Notes: generated by a model not told the origin, from the letters alone. A stretch of DNA of 64,000 nt from Croceibacterium_A sp035626815 (GCA_035626815.1 DASPMY010000030.1:5421-69420); one strand, 5' to 3'. Positions 34,287 through 43,904 are shown, numbered from the stretch's first letter. Numbers and translations are program-made.

Positions 34287-34871
34287 ATGGTGCGCAACTG
34301 GTTGGCCGCGGCGGCGGCGGTGGGTGGGATCGCGCTCGGCGCGCTGGCGGGGCCGCATGTGCCCGGCCTGGCGGCCGAGGGCGCCGCGGCGGGCGACGGC
34401 GCGCTGGCGGACCGCATCGCCATCGAGGACATGGTCACGCGCTACTACGGCAACTTCGGCAAGCCGGACGCGGCCGAGGACTTCGGCGCGTTCTACACCG
34501 AGGACGCGGTGTTCGACGTCAACGGCATCGTCTCGACCGGCCGCGAGGCGATCGAGGCGTTCTACACCGACACCGGCGACGACGCGGAGGCCCCGGCGGC
34601 GCAAGGCACCTTCCACATGATGATCAGCAACCCGGTGATCGACGTGAACGGCGACACCGCGACCGCCGAGTTCATGTGGACCGGGGTGATGAACCAGACC
34701 ATCGACGGCCGCCCGGTGCTGTGGGAGCAGGGCCGCGAGTACGACCGGCTGGTCAAGCAGGACGGCGCGTGGCGCATCCAGAAGCGCGTGGTGATCGCCG
34801 ACAGCGGCCTGCCCGAGCGCTACAAGGCGACCTACCAGCCGCGGCGGGATTACGACATCGCCGGCGAATAG
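34287..34871 (+). CDS. Exported SnoaL/NTF2-like protein
   Basis: 194 residues from the second ATG (34287), which leaves 6 nt after GGGAGG; ATG 34281 would touch the ribosome site. An N-terminal hydrophobic segment (WLAAAAAVGGIALGALAG) looks like an uncleaved or Sec signal. The NTF2-like domain follows: IAIEDMVTRYYGNFGKPD, FYTEDAVFDVNG and FMWTGVMNQTIDGRPV. Unlike the other SnoaL-like proteins here it appears to be exported. Confidence 0.82.
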   Translation: MVRNWLAAAAAVGGIALGALAGPHVPGLAAEGAAAGDGALADRIAIEDMVTRYYGNFGKPDAAEDFGAFYTEDAVFDVNGIVSTGREAIEAFYTDTGDDAEAPAAQGTFHMMISNPVIDVNGDTATAEFMWTGVMNQTIDGRPVLWEQGREYDRLVKQDGAWRIQKRVVIADSGLPERYKATYQPRRDYDIAGE

Positions 34872-34913
34872 CCCGGTGTCCGCTTTGGGCGGTAGGCGGA
34901 CATTCAGCCGGGC
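34871..34913 (+). terminator. Hairpin after the exported SnoaL gene
   Basis: GCCCGG (34871-34876) pairs with CCGGGC (34908-34913), and TGTCCGC (34877-34883) with GCGGACA (34896-34902). It begins at the last base of the stop codon. There is no T-run, so it may act with Rho or only protect the 3' end. Confidence 0.4.
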
Positions 34914-35085
34914 AGCCGTGAACCGGAGCGACCGGGCGAGACGGACAGATCGATCGACAGACTTGGCGAGCCGGGCTGCTCATCATCGAAACTGTCCCAC
35001 CATTGCTCGCCCCACTTCCGAGAGACTCGACGCCGGCATGGTCTAATGGATACTAGCGCGACGTGAGTTCCCACGGGGGGGATTC

Positions 35086-38000
35086 GTGCAAACCGAACCT
35101 ACACCGCGCGACTCGCGCCAGGGGGAAACTGTGCCTGAAGCCAGCAAGTCCAAGACCGTCACCGTCAAACTACTTCCCCAAGCGAACGACGACAATGCCA
35201 GCGGGCTCGAGAACGGGCTGCTGTGGATCGACGTGCTGGCGAACGACCTGGCGCAGAACGCGGCAAGCCTGTGGTCGCTGGACCAGGTCGATCGTGCGCT
35301 CCACACGTCGCCGCTCACCGCGGTGCAGCTGCTGAGCGGCGCGAGCGTCTGGTTCCAGGACGGCAAGGTCGTGTACGATGCCAGCGCCGCATGGGACCAT
35401 CTTGCCGCCGGCGAGCTCGCCACCGACACGTTCACCTATAGCATTCGGCTGGCGAACGGCGCGGTGACCTATGCGACCGTCACGGTCGAGATCATGGGCG
35501 AAGCCGACGGCATCACCGGCTTCGTTTCCGACGGCTACGTCGCCGATGCGACGGTGTTCGTCGATGTCGACGGCGACGGGATGCTCGACGACGACGAGGA
35601 CAGCACCACGACCGACGCCAACGGCGACTTTTTCCTCGACACCGCCCAGGTCGGCCAGCTGCTCGCATTCGGCGGGACGAACATCGACACGGGTCTTGCC
35701 AACACCCTGACGCTGGCGGCGCCCGTGGGGGCGAGCGCGATCAATCCGCTGACCACCCTGATCGCCGCGATGATCGATCCGGCGAACGGGATCGATGCCG
35801 GGGCCGCCGAAGCCGCGATCAAAAGCGCGCTCGGCCTGCCGGACGTCGATCTCCTGAGCTACGACATGCTGGCCGCAGAAGCCGGGGATCCCGATGCGCT
35901 CGCCGCGCAGAAGGCCGCGGGCAGCGTCGTGACGCTGCTCCTGGCCGCCCGAGAGCTGGGCGGAGCCGACGCTCCGGCGGCGGAGGCGGCCGTGCTCGAT
36001 GCGCTCGCCGGCGCGCTCACGGCAGGGGATCCGGTCGCGCTCGCGGACACTGCTGTACTGTCGTCGATCTTCGCCGCCGCGCTGCCCGACGCCGACTACG
36101 CCGCTGCGGTGAGCTCGGTCGCCGCGGCCAATGCGCTGATCGAGGACGCCGGGAGCTTCGCCGAAGTGGCGCACGGCCAAGCCCTGGCCGCTGCGATCCG
36201 CGACACCGACGGCGACGAATGGATCGAGGGCAGCGCTGCTGACGAAGTCTTCGACGGGCGCTCGAGCGGCTATCTCGCCATCAACGGCGGCGACGGCAGC
36301 GACACGGTCGTGCTGGGCGGTCCGCGCGACGCGTTCACCTTCGAATCGCGCAACGGCTTCATCTACGCGGTGGGGCCTGATGGGGAGACCGAGCTCGATG
36401 CGATCGAGCGCGTGCTGTTCACCGATGGCGCCGCGACGATCCAGGAGCTGGGGCCGTTCACCGTCGAAGGAACGGGGAATACCTTCCTCCACGGCACTTA
36501 CGCCGACGACATCCTGATCGGCCATGCGACCGAGAACGACGCGGTTGAGCTGCGAGGCACCGGTACCGACTTCGCCGACGGCCGCGGCGGGGACTACGAC
36601 CGGGTGGTGATCGACCTCGGGCTGGAATCCGCCGGCGCGACGATCGCCTTCACTGGCACCCAGGTTCTCGAGCTCACCTCGGGAACCAAGACGATCGCCA
36701 ACTTCGAGCAAGTGCAGTTTCGCGACAGCGTCTTCGACGACACGCTCAGCGGCGGAGACGGCCAGGACATCTTTCAGTATCGCGGCGGCAACGACGTCTA
36801 CGACGGCGGCGAGGGAATCGACTGGATCCACCTGGACGCCGCGTTCGAGGACCTGGTGTTCGCGCAAGTCGACCCGACCACTTACACCGCGACGGCGGCC
36901 GACGGCGACGTGCTGACCTTCCGCAACTTCGAAGGCCTGTTGAGCTACGCGACGCTGGAGTCCGTGACGAACATCGCGGCGCTGCTGCGGCTGCCGATCA
37001 CCGGCACGCCGGGCGACGACTGGCTGGAAGGGACCGACGGTGACGACGTCTTCGCCGCATCCGGCGGGAACGACTACGTCATCGGCAGCTCCGGGACCGA
37101 CACGCTGCGGCTGAGCGGTACGCGCGCGGACTACGCGGTGGCCGCGGCAGATACCGGCGGTACCGAGATCATGGTCGTCGACCTGCGCACCGGCGCCCCT
37201 GATGGCAAGGTCTACGCGCTGTCGGTGGAAGCCTTCGCTTTTGCCGACCAGACGCTCGGACTTGCCGATCTCGGACCCTTTACCGTCACCGGAACGGTCG
37301 ATGGCGACGCGCTGCAAGGCACTTACGGCGACGATTATATCTTCGGGCTGGACGGCGACGATCTGATCTACTGGTGGCCCGGCGGGAACGACGTGATCGA
37401 CGGCGGCGACGGCACGGACCTCGTCCACATCGAGCTGTGGCAGTCGGGCGGGCCCGTGTCCTTCACGTTCAACGGCGACGGCACTTATGCGATGCCGACG
37501 GGCGAGACGCTGACCCTCACCGCGGTCGAGGACGTTGAGCTCATCGGCGGTGAGCAGGGTGACACCCTGGTCGGCGGGGCGGGCAACGATTTCATCGTCG
37601 GCGAGGAAGGCGACGACTGGCTCGAGGGCGGGGACGGCAGCGACTCGCTGGAGGGCTACGAGGGCGACGACACCCTGATCGGCGGCGCCGGCGACGATTT
37701 CATCGGCGACACCGCGGGTAACGGAGTCGCCGATGGGGGCGAAGGCACCGACGTTTTCGCCGTGCTCGGTGAGCGCGACCAGTTCCGCGCCGACTACGTC
37801 GACGACACCACCATCCGGCTCACCGACCTGTCCGGCGCGGGCACCTTCCTGGTCCAAAACGTCGAGATCGTGCGCTTCTGGGGCATCGATGCGACGCCGG
37901 AAGAACTGGTCGCGCGCATTGGCGAGCCCGGGTCTGACTGGCTGATCGGCAGCGAGGGTAACGACCTGTTCCTCACTTCCGGCGGCACTGACTTCCTGTG

Positions 38001-40053
38001 GGGAGAGCTTGGCACCGATTTGCTGCGGCTCACCGGCACCCGCGCCGACTACTCGCTCACCGCCGACCCCGACGGCAGCGACCTGCTCGTCCTCACCGAC
38101 TTGCGCGAGGCCGATCCGGAAACCGGGCTCGGGCCCGACGGCGTCATGCACCTCTCGTCGATCGAGCGCCTGCAGTTCGCCGACGGCAACGCGCTGGTCT
38201 CGGAGTACGGGCCGTTCACGTTCGTCGACGTCCCCGGCAACGACGGGTCCTTCCAGGGCACTTATTCGAATGACGTGGTCCTCGCCGGGGACGGCGACGA
38301 CTGGCTGTTCTCGGCCGAGGGCACCGACACCCTCGATGGCGGCGAAGGGACCGACACCGCCTATTTCGATTTCCGGCGCGAGGCATCCGGCATCATCGTC
38401 GACTTCTCGGCCGCCTCGCCGATCGTGCGGCTCGGCCAGGCGGTGACGCTCGCCGGGATCGAGAAGTTCGAGGTCGACGGCAGCGACTTCGACGACACCA
38501 TCACGCTCGGCGCCGGAGACGACATGGCGTGGGCGAGCGGCGGACACGACGTCATCGACGGCGGTGACGGCCACGACATCGTCATGCTCGACGACGGCTA
38601 CAACGCGTTCCAGTTCACGCTCGAGGGGGACGGCTCGCTGCGCATCACCTCGACCGGGCTCGGCGGGCGGAGCTCCGACTGGTCGCTGGTGCTGCGCAAC
38701 GTCGAGGGCGTCGTGCTGAGCGGCCCGCGCAGCGTGTTCGACATCGCGGCGCTGGTGAGCCCCGTCTACGGCAGCTCGGGGGGCGCCGATCTGAGCGTCG
38801 GGCCCGACGACAAGGTCATCATCGCCGGGAGCGGCGACGATCGCATCGACACGTGGGGCGGCGGCGACGCGTGGATCGACGGCGGCGACGGGGACGACCT
38901 CGCGTACATCGACTTCGCGGAGTCCGCGGAGGGCGTGTTCTTCCAGTTCGACGGCTCCGGCCAGGATCAGTTCATCGATCAGCTCGGCGTCACGCTGGTC
39001 AATGTCGAGCGCGCCGAGATCTACGGCAGCGACTTCGACGACCGCTTGCGCGGCGGACAGAACGACGACGTGGTCTGGGGCGGCGCCGGCAACGACCGGC
39101 TGTTCGGCGCAGAGGGCCGCGACATCGTGCAGGGCGGAACCGGAAACGACATCCTGACCGGGCACGCCGGCAACGACATCTTCCAGTTCGACTTCACCGA
39201 TTCCGGCGACGACGTCATCGCCGACTTCATCCACGGGCAGGACCGCATCTATCTCAACGGCGTCACGATCGGCGAGTGGGCGCCGATCGATGGCGACGGC
39301 GACGGCGCTGTCGATTCGCTCGGCACGACCTATTCGACCGAGACCGCCGCCCTGGGCACGATCACCGTCGGCGGGCTCGACGCCCCGCAAGTCGTGACGA
39401 TGCACATCGGTCACGGCGGGGACGACATCCTGATGGGGACCGACGGCAACGATTACCTGTGGGGCAACAGCGGCAGCGACCGGATCGTCGCCTCGACGCT
39501 GGGCGACGACTACATCGACGGCGGCCCCGGCTTCGACTGGCTGATCTTCAACCTCGAGAACGCGACGGAAGGCCTGGTGTTCAACCTTGCCACCGATCAG
39601 TCCGCCGTCATCCGCGGCGGGGTCAAGCAGATCCACAACATGGAAGCGGTGATGACCAGCGGCTCGCAGTTTGCCGATGTCATCACCGGCGGCGACAACT
39701 TTGACTCGCTGTTCGGAGGCCGGGGCGACGACGTGCTGAACGGCGGCGGCGGCGACGATCAGCTGAGCGGCGACTTCGGCAACGATACGCTGACCGGGGG
39801 CGCGGGCCGCGACACGTTTACGATCAACTTCTACGAGACCGGGGACAAGACGATCACCGACTTCGAATCGGGGGTCGACATCCTGCAGATCGATCGGAGC
39901 AACATCCTCTCGCCGTGGACGTTCGCGGACGTCGACGGCGACGGGTCACTCGATGCCTCGACGCATTACCAGGGAACCGTGAGCGGTCTCGGCAGCGGCG
40001 AAATCATCTTGTTGGGCGCGTCGGCAGAGCCGGAGATCTTCTGGGTGGGATGA
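35086..40053 (+). CDS. Large RTX calcium-binding protein (type I secretion substrate)
   Basis: 1655 residues from GTG 35086 (GGGGGGG 5' of it); GTG 35131 also has a good site (AGGGGG) and is an equal alternative. Residues about 20-115 form a VCBS/cadherin-like domain (NDDNASGLENGLLWIDVLAND). An Ala-rich helical region with an EF-like loop (DVDGDGMLDDDED) follows to about 370. From there to about 1620 come clusters of nonapeptide repeats (GGDGSDTVV, GGAGNDFIVG, GGTGNDILTG), which bind Ca2+ outside the cell. The C-terminus (ITDFESGVDILQID) fits an uncleaved T1SS signal. There is no Sec signal. It may be an adhesin or biofilm protein; no lipase or protease motif was found. Confidence 0.92.
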   Translation: MQTEPTPRDSRQGETVPEASKSKTVTVKLLPQANDDNASGLENGLLWIDVLANDLAQNAASLWSLDQVDRALHTSPLTAVQLLSGASVWFQDGKVVYDASAAWDHLAAGELATDTFTYSIRLANGAVTYATVTVEIMGEADGITGFVSDGYVADATVFVDVDGDGMLDDDEDSTTTDANGDFFLDTAQVGQLLAFGGTNIDTGLANTLTLAAPVGASAINPLTTLIAAMIDPANGIDAGAAEAAIKSALGLPDVDLLSYDMLAAEAGDPDALAAQKAAGSVVTLLLAARELGGADAPAAEAAVLDALAGALTAGDPVALADTAVLSSIFAAALPDADYAAAVSSVAAANALIEDAGSFAEVAHGQALAAAIRDTDGDEWIEGSAADEVFDGRSSGYLAINGGDGSDTVVLGGPRDAFTFESRNGFIYAVGPDGETELDAIERVLFTDGAATIQELGPFTVEGTGNTFLHGTYADDILIGHATENDAVELRGTGTDFADGRGGDYDRVVIDLGLESAGATIAFTGTQVLELTSGTKTIANFEQVQFRDSVFDDTLSGGDGQDIFQYRGGNDVYDGGEGIDWIHLDAAFEDLVFAQVDPTTYTATAADGDVLTFRNFEGLLSYATLESVTNIAALLRLPITGTPGDDWLEGTDGDDVFAASGGNDYVIGSSGTDTLRLSGTRADYAVAAADTGGTEIMVVDLRTGAPDGKVYALSVEAFAFADQTLGLADLGPFTVTGTVDGDALQGTYGDDYIFGLDGDDLIYWWPGGNDVIDGGDGTDLVHIELWQSGGPVSFTFNGDGTYAMPTGETLTLTAVEDVELIGGEQGDTLVGGAGNDFIVGEEGDDWLEGGDGSDSLEGYEGDDTLIGGAGDDFIGDTAGNGVADGGEGTDVFAVLGERDQFRADYVDDTTIRLTDLSGAGTFLVQNVEIVRFWGIDATPEELVARIGEPGSDWLIGSEGNDLFLTSGGTDFLWGELGTDLLRLTGTRADYSLTADPDGSDLLVLTDLREADPETGLGPDGVMHLSSIERLQFADGNALVSEYGPFTFVDVPGNDGSFQGTYSNDVVLAGDGDDWLFSAEGTDTLDGGEGTDTAYFDFRREASGIIVDFSAASPIVRLGQAVTLAGIEKFEVDGSDFDDTITLGAGDDMAWASGGHDVIDGGDGHDIVMLDDGYNAFQFTLEGDGSLRITSTGLGGRSSDWSLVLRNVEGVVLSGPRSVFDIAALVSPVYGSSGGADLSVGPDDKVIIAGSGDDRIDTWGGGDAWIDGGDGDDLAYIDFAESAEGVFFQFDGSGQDQFIDQLGVTLVNVERAEIYGSDFDDRLRGGQNDDVVWGGAGNDRLFGAEGRDIVQGGTGNDILTGHAGNDIFQFDFTDSGDDVIADFIHGQDRIYLNGVTIGEWAPIDGDGDGAVDSLGTTYSTETAALGTITVGGLDAPQVVTMHIGHGGDDILMGTDGNDYLWGNSGSDRIVASTLGDDYIDGGPGFDWLIFNLENATEGLVFNLATDQSAVIRGGVKQIHNMEAVMTSGSQFADVITGGDNFDSLFGGRGDDVLNGGGGDDQLSGDFGNDTLTGGAGRDTFTINFYETGDKTITDFESGVDILQIDRSNILSPWTFADVDGDGSLDASTHYQGTVSGLGSGEIILLGASAEPEIFWVG

Positions 40054-40276
40054 TGCTCGGAGAGTGAACCTCCGAACGCCGCAAGGCCGCCGCGATGACG
40101 CTTGGACCCCGGGCGTTCCTAGACGACGGCGGACCCGGGCCGCCGCGTGCGCAGGTCACAAGTCCACTGCGGAACATAACGTGTGACCGGAGAACCATCT
40201 GCGCCGAAGAGGCTGAACGACGCGTCGGGGCCTAACGTGAGAACTATGTGACCCCAATCCAAGGCCCGGCGCGCCG

Positions 40277-40804
40277 TCAAACCAGCGCGTAGTAGCGGAG
40301 CAGGTTGCCGTCCGCGCGGCGCTCGCCGACGCCGACGAAGACGTGCTTGGTCAGCCAGTCGTGCTTGCCGCTGGGCACCTCGAACGTCGGGTTGCCGCGC
40401 AAGTAATACTCCTCCGCCGGGACGGGTCCGCCATTGGCAAAAGCCCACTCGCGCAGGCGGCTCATGGTGTCGGGCGTGCGGCCCCACAGGTAGCCGCGGT
40501 TGGTGAGCAGGATCGGCGTGCCGTCGTCCTCCTCGAGCAGGTAGCGGGCATCGAACACCGCGACATCGTCGGGGCGGAAATAGGCGTAGTCGCCGCCCGA
40601 ACCGGGCACCGCGCGGCCGTTGAGCAGCGGTCCCGCGAAAGTCCCGCCGCTGACCAGCACCGCGCTGCGGTTGCCGCCGCTCGGCACGTTGGCCAGCGTG
40701 TAGACCTCGGGAAACGTCAGCCGCACTTCCATCACGAACTCGAGCCGCGGGTTGTCGAGCGTCGAGAACGGGCCGGCGAACGGGGTGGTGTCGTTGAAGT
40801 CCAT
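40277..40804 (-). CDS. DUF3237 protein
   Basis: 175 residues. The DUF3237 pattern is LEFVMEVRLTFPEVYTLANVP near the N-terminus, GNRSAVLVSGGTFAGPLLNG, and DARYLLEEDDGTPILLTNRG. It is a small soluble beta-barrel family of unknown activity, frequent in aromatic and terpenoid catabolic clusters. A 16-bp perfect inverted repeat lies just upstream, separating it from the SDR gene. Confidence 0.85.
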   Translation of the reverse strand: MDFNDTTPFAGPFSTLDNPRLEFVMEVRLTFPEVYTLANVPSGGNRSAVLVSGGTFAGPLLNGRAVPGSGGDYAYFRPDDVAVFDARYLLEEDDGTPILLTNRGYLWGRTPDTMSRLREWAFANGGPVPAEEYYLRGNPTFEVPSGKHDWLTKHVFVGVGERRADGNLLRYYALV

Positions 40805-40817
40805 CGCTGCCCCCTAT

Positions 40818-40904
40818 CCGTTCGTGTCGAGCGAAGGCCGCAGGCCGTAGGCGAGATACCTCGCGGCCGCGCGCACGTGTCTCGACTGCGCTCGACACGA
40901 ACGG
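40818..40904. repeat. Palindromic repeat between DUF3237 and SDR genes
   Basis: CCGTTCGTGTCGAGCG (40818-40833) and CGCTCGACACGAACGG (40889-40904) are perfect 16-nt complements around a 55-nt GC-rich loop. One copy only. Confidence 0.8.
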
Positions 40905-40923
40905 GTTTGGCGCGCCCGGCACA

Positions 40924-41673
40924 TCAGCGCAGCTCTATCAGGCCGCCGTCGACGAACAAGTTGGCGCCGGTGATGAAGGCCGCGTCGTCGCTCGCCAGGA
41001 ACAGCACCGCTTTGGCCACCTCGTCGGCCTCGCCCATGCGGTGCATCGGAATGTTGTCGACCATCATCTGCTTGAGCGCGGCGACGTCGGCCTCGCTCAT
41101 GCCGGGATTGCGATAGAGCAGCGGCGTGTCGATCGGTCCGGGGCTGACCACGTTGAGCCGGATGCCCTCGTCGACCAGCTCCTTGGCGAAGACCTTCATC
41201 GCCATGTGCAGCCCGGCCTTGGCGGCGGCATAGGCGCCGTTGCCGGCGAGCGCGCCGTGCGCGCCGATCGAGCCGGTGACGACCACCGCGGCGCCGCGCT
41301 TCATCAGCGGCAGCGCCTTCTGCAGCGCGAACACGCAACCCCTGAGGTTGACCGAATGCACCTGGTCCCAAGCGTGCTCGGTGATCGCCCGCAGCGGGGC
41401 GAAGCCGCCGATGCCGGCGTTGACGAACAGCACGTCGATGCGCCCGTCGGTCTCGCCGATCGCCGCGTAGACCGCGTCCATCTGCGCGAGGTCGGCGATG
41501 TCGGCGCGGTAGCCGCGCGCGCCCGGCATGCCGGCCACCGCCGCATCGAGCGTCTTGCGGTGGCGCCCGGTGATGCGCACGGCGGCGCCCTCGGCGGCGA
41601 ACGCGCGGGCGCTGGCGAGGCCGATCCCGCTGTTGCCGCCGAGCACGACCACGACTTTGTCCTGGAAACGCAT
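40924..41673 (-). CDS. Short-chain dehydrogenase/reductase
   Basis: 249 residues from ATG 41673 with AAGGAGG upstream. SDR motifs: LGGNSGIGLASARA (nucleotide loop), RITGRH (an Arg pair after strand 2, favouring NADP), NAGIGG, catalytic Ser in VTGSIGAHG, and YAAAKAGLHMA (catalytic Tyr and Lys). It is a classical oxidoreductase, likely acting on a secondary alcohol or ketone. It is separated from neighbours by repeats on both sides, so it may be transcribed alone or with the DUF3237 gene. Confidence 0.92.
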   Translation of the reverse strand: MRFQDKVVVVLGGNSGIGLASARAFAAEGAAVRITGRHRKTLDAAVAGMPGARGYRADIADLAQMDAVYAAIGETDGRIDVLFVNAGIGGFAPLRAITEHAWDQVHSVNLRGCVFALQKALPLMKRGAAVVVTGSIGAHGALAGNGAYAAAKAGLHMAMKVFAKELVDEGIRLNVVSPGPIDTPLLYRNPGMSEADVAALKQMMVDNIPMHRMGEADEVAKAVLFLASDDAAFITGANLFVDGGLIELR

Positions 41674-41695
41674 AGGCCCTCCTTTATCCCGCTCC

Positions 41696-41836
41696 GTCAC
41701 CCTGAACTCGTTTCGGGGTCCATCCCGCCACCCACCCGGTGCCCTCGGCGTGGAACCGGCCTAACCGCGAGCTGGCGTGAGCCGCAAAGCGCCAGGCTCG
41801 GCGGCACGATGAACCCTGAAACAAGTCCAGCATTAC
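41696..41836. repeat. Long imperfect inverted repeat
   Basis: The arm at 41696-41724 (GTCACCCTGAACTCGTTTCG...) pairs imperfectly with 41808-41836 (GATGAACCCTGAAACAAGTC...). The core GTTTC[A/G]GGGT[C/T]CATC is shared. It occupies most of the 188-bp gap between the SDR and SnoaL-like genes. It resembles another family of dispersed palindromes. Confidence 0.65.
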
Positions 41837-41861
41837 GATGAAGGGGTGGCGAAGGTCATCA

Positions 41862-42251
41862 TCAGAACGGCCCGATCGGATTGGGACCACCTTCGACCAC
41901 GTCCTGCATCACGTCCCAGTGCTCGGCGATCAGCCCGTCCTCCACCCGGAACACGTCGATCACCGCCCACCCGCGATCGTCCGGCCAGCGGCGGACGTGG
42001 TAATGGACGATCACGTGATCGCCGTCCACGAAGGCGCGCTTGACGTCGTGGACGGCCTCGGGCGTCTCGGCCCGGATCCTGTCGAGGAAGCGCTTGAGGC
42101 CGTCGCGGCCGGGCTCGGCGAGCTGGTTGTGCTGGATGTAGCCGGGGGCGATGAACCGGTCGACCGCGCTCGAGTCCATCGGCTCGAGGACCGCCTCGAA
42201 CATCGCGAGCACCAGGTTGAGATTGGCCTCTTCCTGCGGCGTCCGGCTCAT
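41862..42251 (-). CDS. SnoaL-like polyketide-cyclase-type protein
   Basis: 129 residues from the ATG overlapping the GMC oxidoreductase stop (ATGA). The pattern EANLNLVLAMFEAVLEPMDSSAVDRFI is followed by YIQHNQLAEPGRDGLKRF and HVIVHYHVRRW, near the SnoaL subfamily with the conserved YIQHN. It is the second gene of an operon controlled from the TAACNNNNGTTA site at 43893. It could act on the aldehyde or ketone from the GMC enzyme. Confidence 0.88.
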   Translation of the reverse strand: MSRTPQEEANLNLVLAMFEAVLEPMDSSAVDRFIAPGYIQHNQLAEPGRDGLKRFLDRIRAETPEAVHDVKRAFVDGDHVIVHYHVRRWPDDRGWAVIDVFRVEDGLIAEHWDVMQDVVEGGPNPIGPF

Positions 42252-43882
42252 GCGGCCAGCTCGGCCCGCGGCAGCGCCTGGCCCCTGATCAGGTCGGCGG
42301 CCTTCTCGCCGATCATGATGCACGGCAGGTTGGTATTGCCGCCGGGCACCGTCGGCATCACCGAGGCGTCGGCGACGCGCAGGCCCTCGACCCCGATCAC
42401 GCGCAATTCCGGATCGACCACCGAGCGTGTCCCCATGCCCATCGCGCACGTGCTGGTCGGGTGCTGCGCGCAATAGCAGGTGGCGCGGACGAACGCGTCG
42501 AGCGCGTCATCGCTCTGCACCGCCTCGCCGGGCATCCGCTCGCTCGCCAGCAGGTCGCCCATCGGCGGGGTGTTGTAGATCCGCCGCGCCGTCCGGATCG
42601 CGCGGCGCATCTGCTCGCGGTCGGCTTCCTCGGCCATCAGGTTGAGCGTCACCGCGGCGAGCTCGCGCGGGTCGGCGCTCTTCAGCTCGACCCAGCCGCG
42701 GCTCTCGGGATGGAGCTGGACCACCCCGGCCCAGAACACGTGCTCCTGCACCGCGCGGATGCCGGGGAACCACGGCGCGGCGTCGAAGCGGATCGGGTTG
42801 ACCATGATCTGCAGGTCGGGCCGCTCGAGGTGCTCGGCGGTGCGGATCACCACGTTGCAGGAATTGACCTGCGTCGCCATCGTCCCCCTGCCGGTCAGCG
42901 CCCAGCGCGCGGTGTTAAGCAGGATGCGGTCCCACCGGAGCTGGTTGAGGAAAGTGACCGGCTCCCGCGCATTCCATTCGAGCGAGGCGGTCGGGTGCTC
43001 CTGCAGGTTGCGGCCGACGCCGGGGCTGTCGTGCACGACGGAGATGCCATGATCCTGCAAGTGGGCGGCCGGACCGACGCCCGAGAGCATCAGCAAGTGC
43101 GGCGAGTTGTAGGCACCGCCCGAAACGATCACCTCGCACCGCGCGCGCAGCACCCTCGGCTGGCCGCCATGGTCGATCTCGACGCCGACGCAGCGCTTGC
43201 CCTCGAACACCAGCTTGCGCACCAGCACGCCCGAGCGGACGTCGAGGTTGCGGCGCCCCATCGCCGGCTTGAGGTAGGCGGTCGCGGCGCTGACCCGGCG
43301 GCCCTGTCGGTCGACAGTCTGCTCGCCGCGGGCGAAGCCTTCGGGGCGCTCGCCGGCGAGGTCGTCGCTGGTCGCGAACCCGGCGGCCTCGGCGGTCGCC
43401 ATCATCTCGTCGTGGAGCAGGTGCGCGGAATCGATCGGCCGCACGTGCACCGGGCCGCCCTGGCCGTGCCACTCGCTCTCCCCGCGCCACGAATCCTCGG
43501 ACTTGCGGAAGTACGGCAGCACGTCGGCGAACGACCACCCGGCGGCGCCCATCTGCGCCCACTGGTCGTAGTCCTTGGGGTGCCCGCGCATCGCGAACAT
43601 GCCGTTGATCGAGCCCGACCCGCCGATCACCCGCCCGCGCGGCAGCGGCATGCGCCGCCCGTCGAGGTGCGGCTCGGGCTCGGTCCAGTAGGTCCAGTTG
43701 AACCGCGGATCGGGCATCGCCTTGAGGAAGGCGAGCGGCATCCTGAGGTAGAGGTGGTCGTCCCGCCCGCCCGCCTCGAGCAGCAGCACGTTGGCCCGTG
43801 AATCCTCGCTCAGCCGCGCGGCGACGACGCAGCCCGAGCTGCCCGCGCCGACGACGATGTAGTCGAAGCTCTCGCCAGCCAT
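42248..43882 (-). CDS. GMC-family FAD oxidoreductase (choline-dehydrogenase-like)
   Basis: 544 residues. FAD-binding motif VVGAGSSGCVVAARLSE (about 11-27) with the acidic ELEAGG equivalent LLEAGG, GMC signature 1 region (PRGRVIGGSGSINGM) and signature 2 (GGAYNSPHLLMLSGVGP). The C-terminal catalytic His-His/Asn pair is in CYCAQHPTSTCAMG and PGGNTNLPCIMIGE. It oxidises primary alcohols; cytoplasmic, no signal peptide. ATG 43882 is only 10 nt from the TAACNNNNGTTA palindrome. Confidence 0.93.
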   Translation of the reverse strand: MAGESFDYIVVGAGSSGCVVAARLSEDSRANVLLLEAGGRDDHLYLRMPLAFLKAMPDPRFNWTYWTEPEPHLDGRRMPLPRGRVIGGSGSINGMFAMRGHPKDYDQWAQMGAAGWSFADVLPYFRKSEDSWRGESEWHGQGGPVHVRPIDSAHLLHDEMMATAEAAGFATSDDLAGERPEGFARGEQTVDRQGRRVSAATAYLKPAMGRRNLDVRSGVLVRKLVFEGKRCVGVEIDHGGQPRVLRARCEVIVSGGAYNSPHLLMLSGVGPAAHLQDHGISVVHDSPGVGRNLQEHPTASLEWNAREPVTFLNQLRWDRILLNTARWALTGRGTMATQVNSCNVVIRTAEHLERPDLQIMVNPIRFDAAPWFPGIRAVQEHVFWAGVVQLHPESRGWVELKSADPRELAAVTLNLMAEEADREQMRRAIRTARRIYNTPPMGDLLASERMPGEAVQSDDALDAFVRATCYCAQHPTSTCAMGMGTRSVVDPELRVIGVEGLRVADASVMPTVPGGNTNLPCIMIGEKAADLIRGQALPRAELAA

Positions 43883-43892
43883 TCCTGCTCGC

Positions 43893-43904
43893 TAACGATC
43901 GTTA
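43893..43904. promoter_or_regulatory. Putative operator TAACGATCGTTA
   Basis: A perfect palindrome TAACGATCGTTA directly upstream of the GMC oxidoreductase start; a bound protein would cover the ribosome site or -10 region. It matches the three sites at 21836, 26226 and 30126. Confidence 0.7.

Noticed and set aside
35600..39900. Regular short repeats resembling a CRISPR or tandem DNA array
   Set aside because: They are codon-level GGxGxD nonapeptide repeats inside one long reading frame and vary at third bases; no constant repeat with unique spacers.
40054..40276. Partial TAACGTGTGA and TAACGTGAGA motifs after the RTX gene as further operator copies
   Set aside because: They lack the GTTA second half, so they do not meet the palindrome seen at the four other sites.
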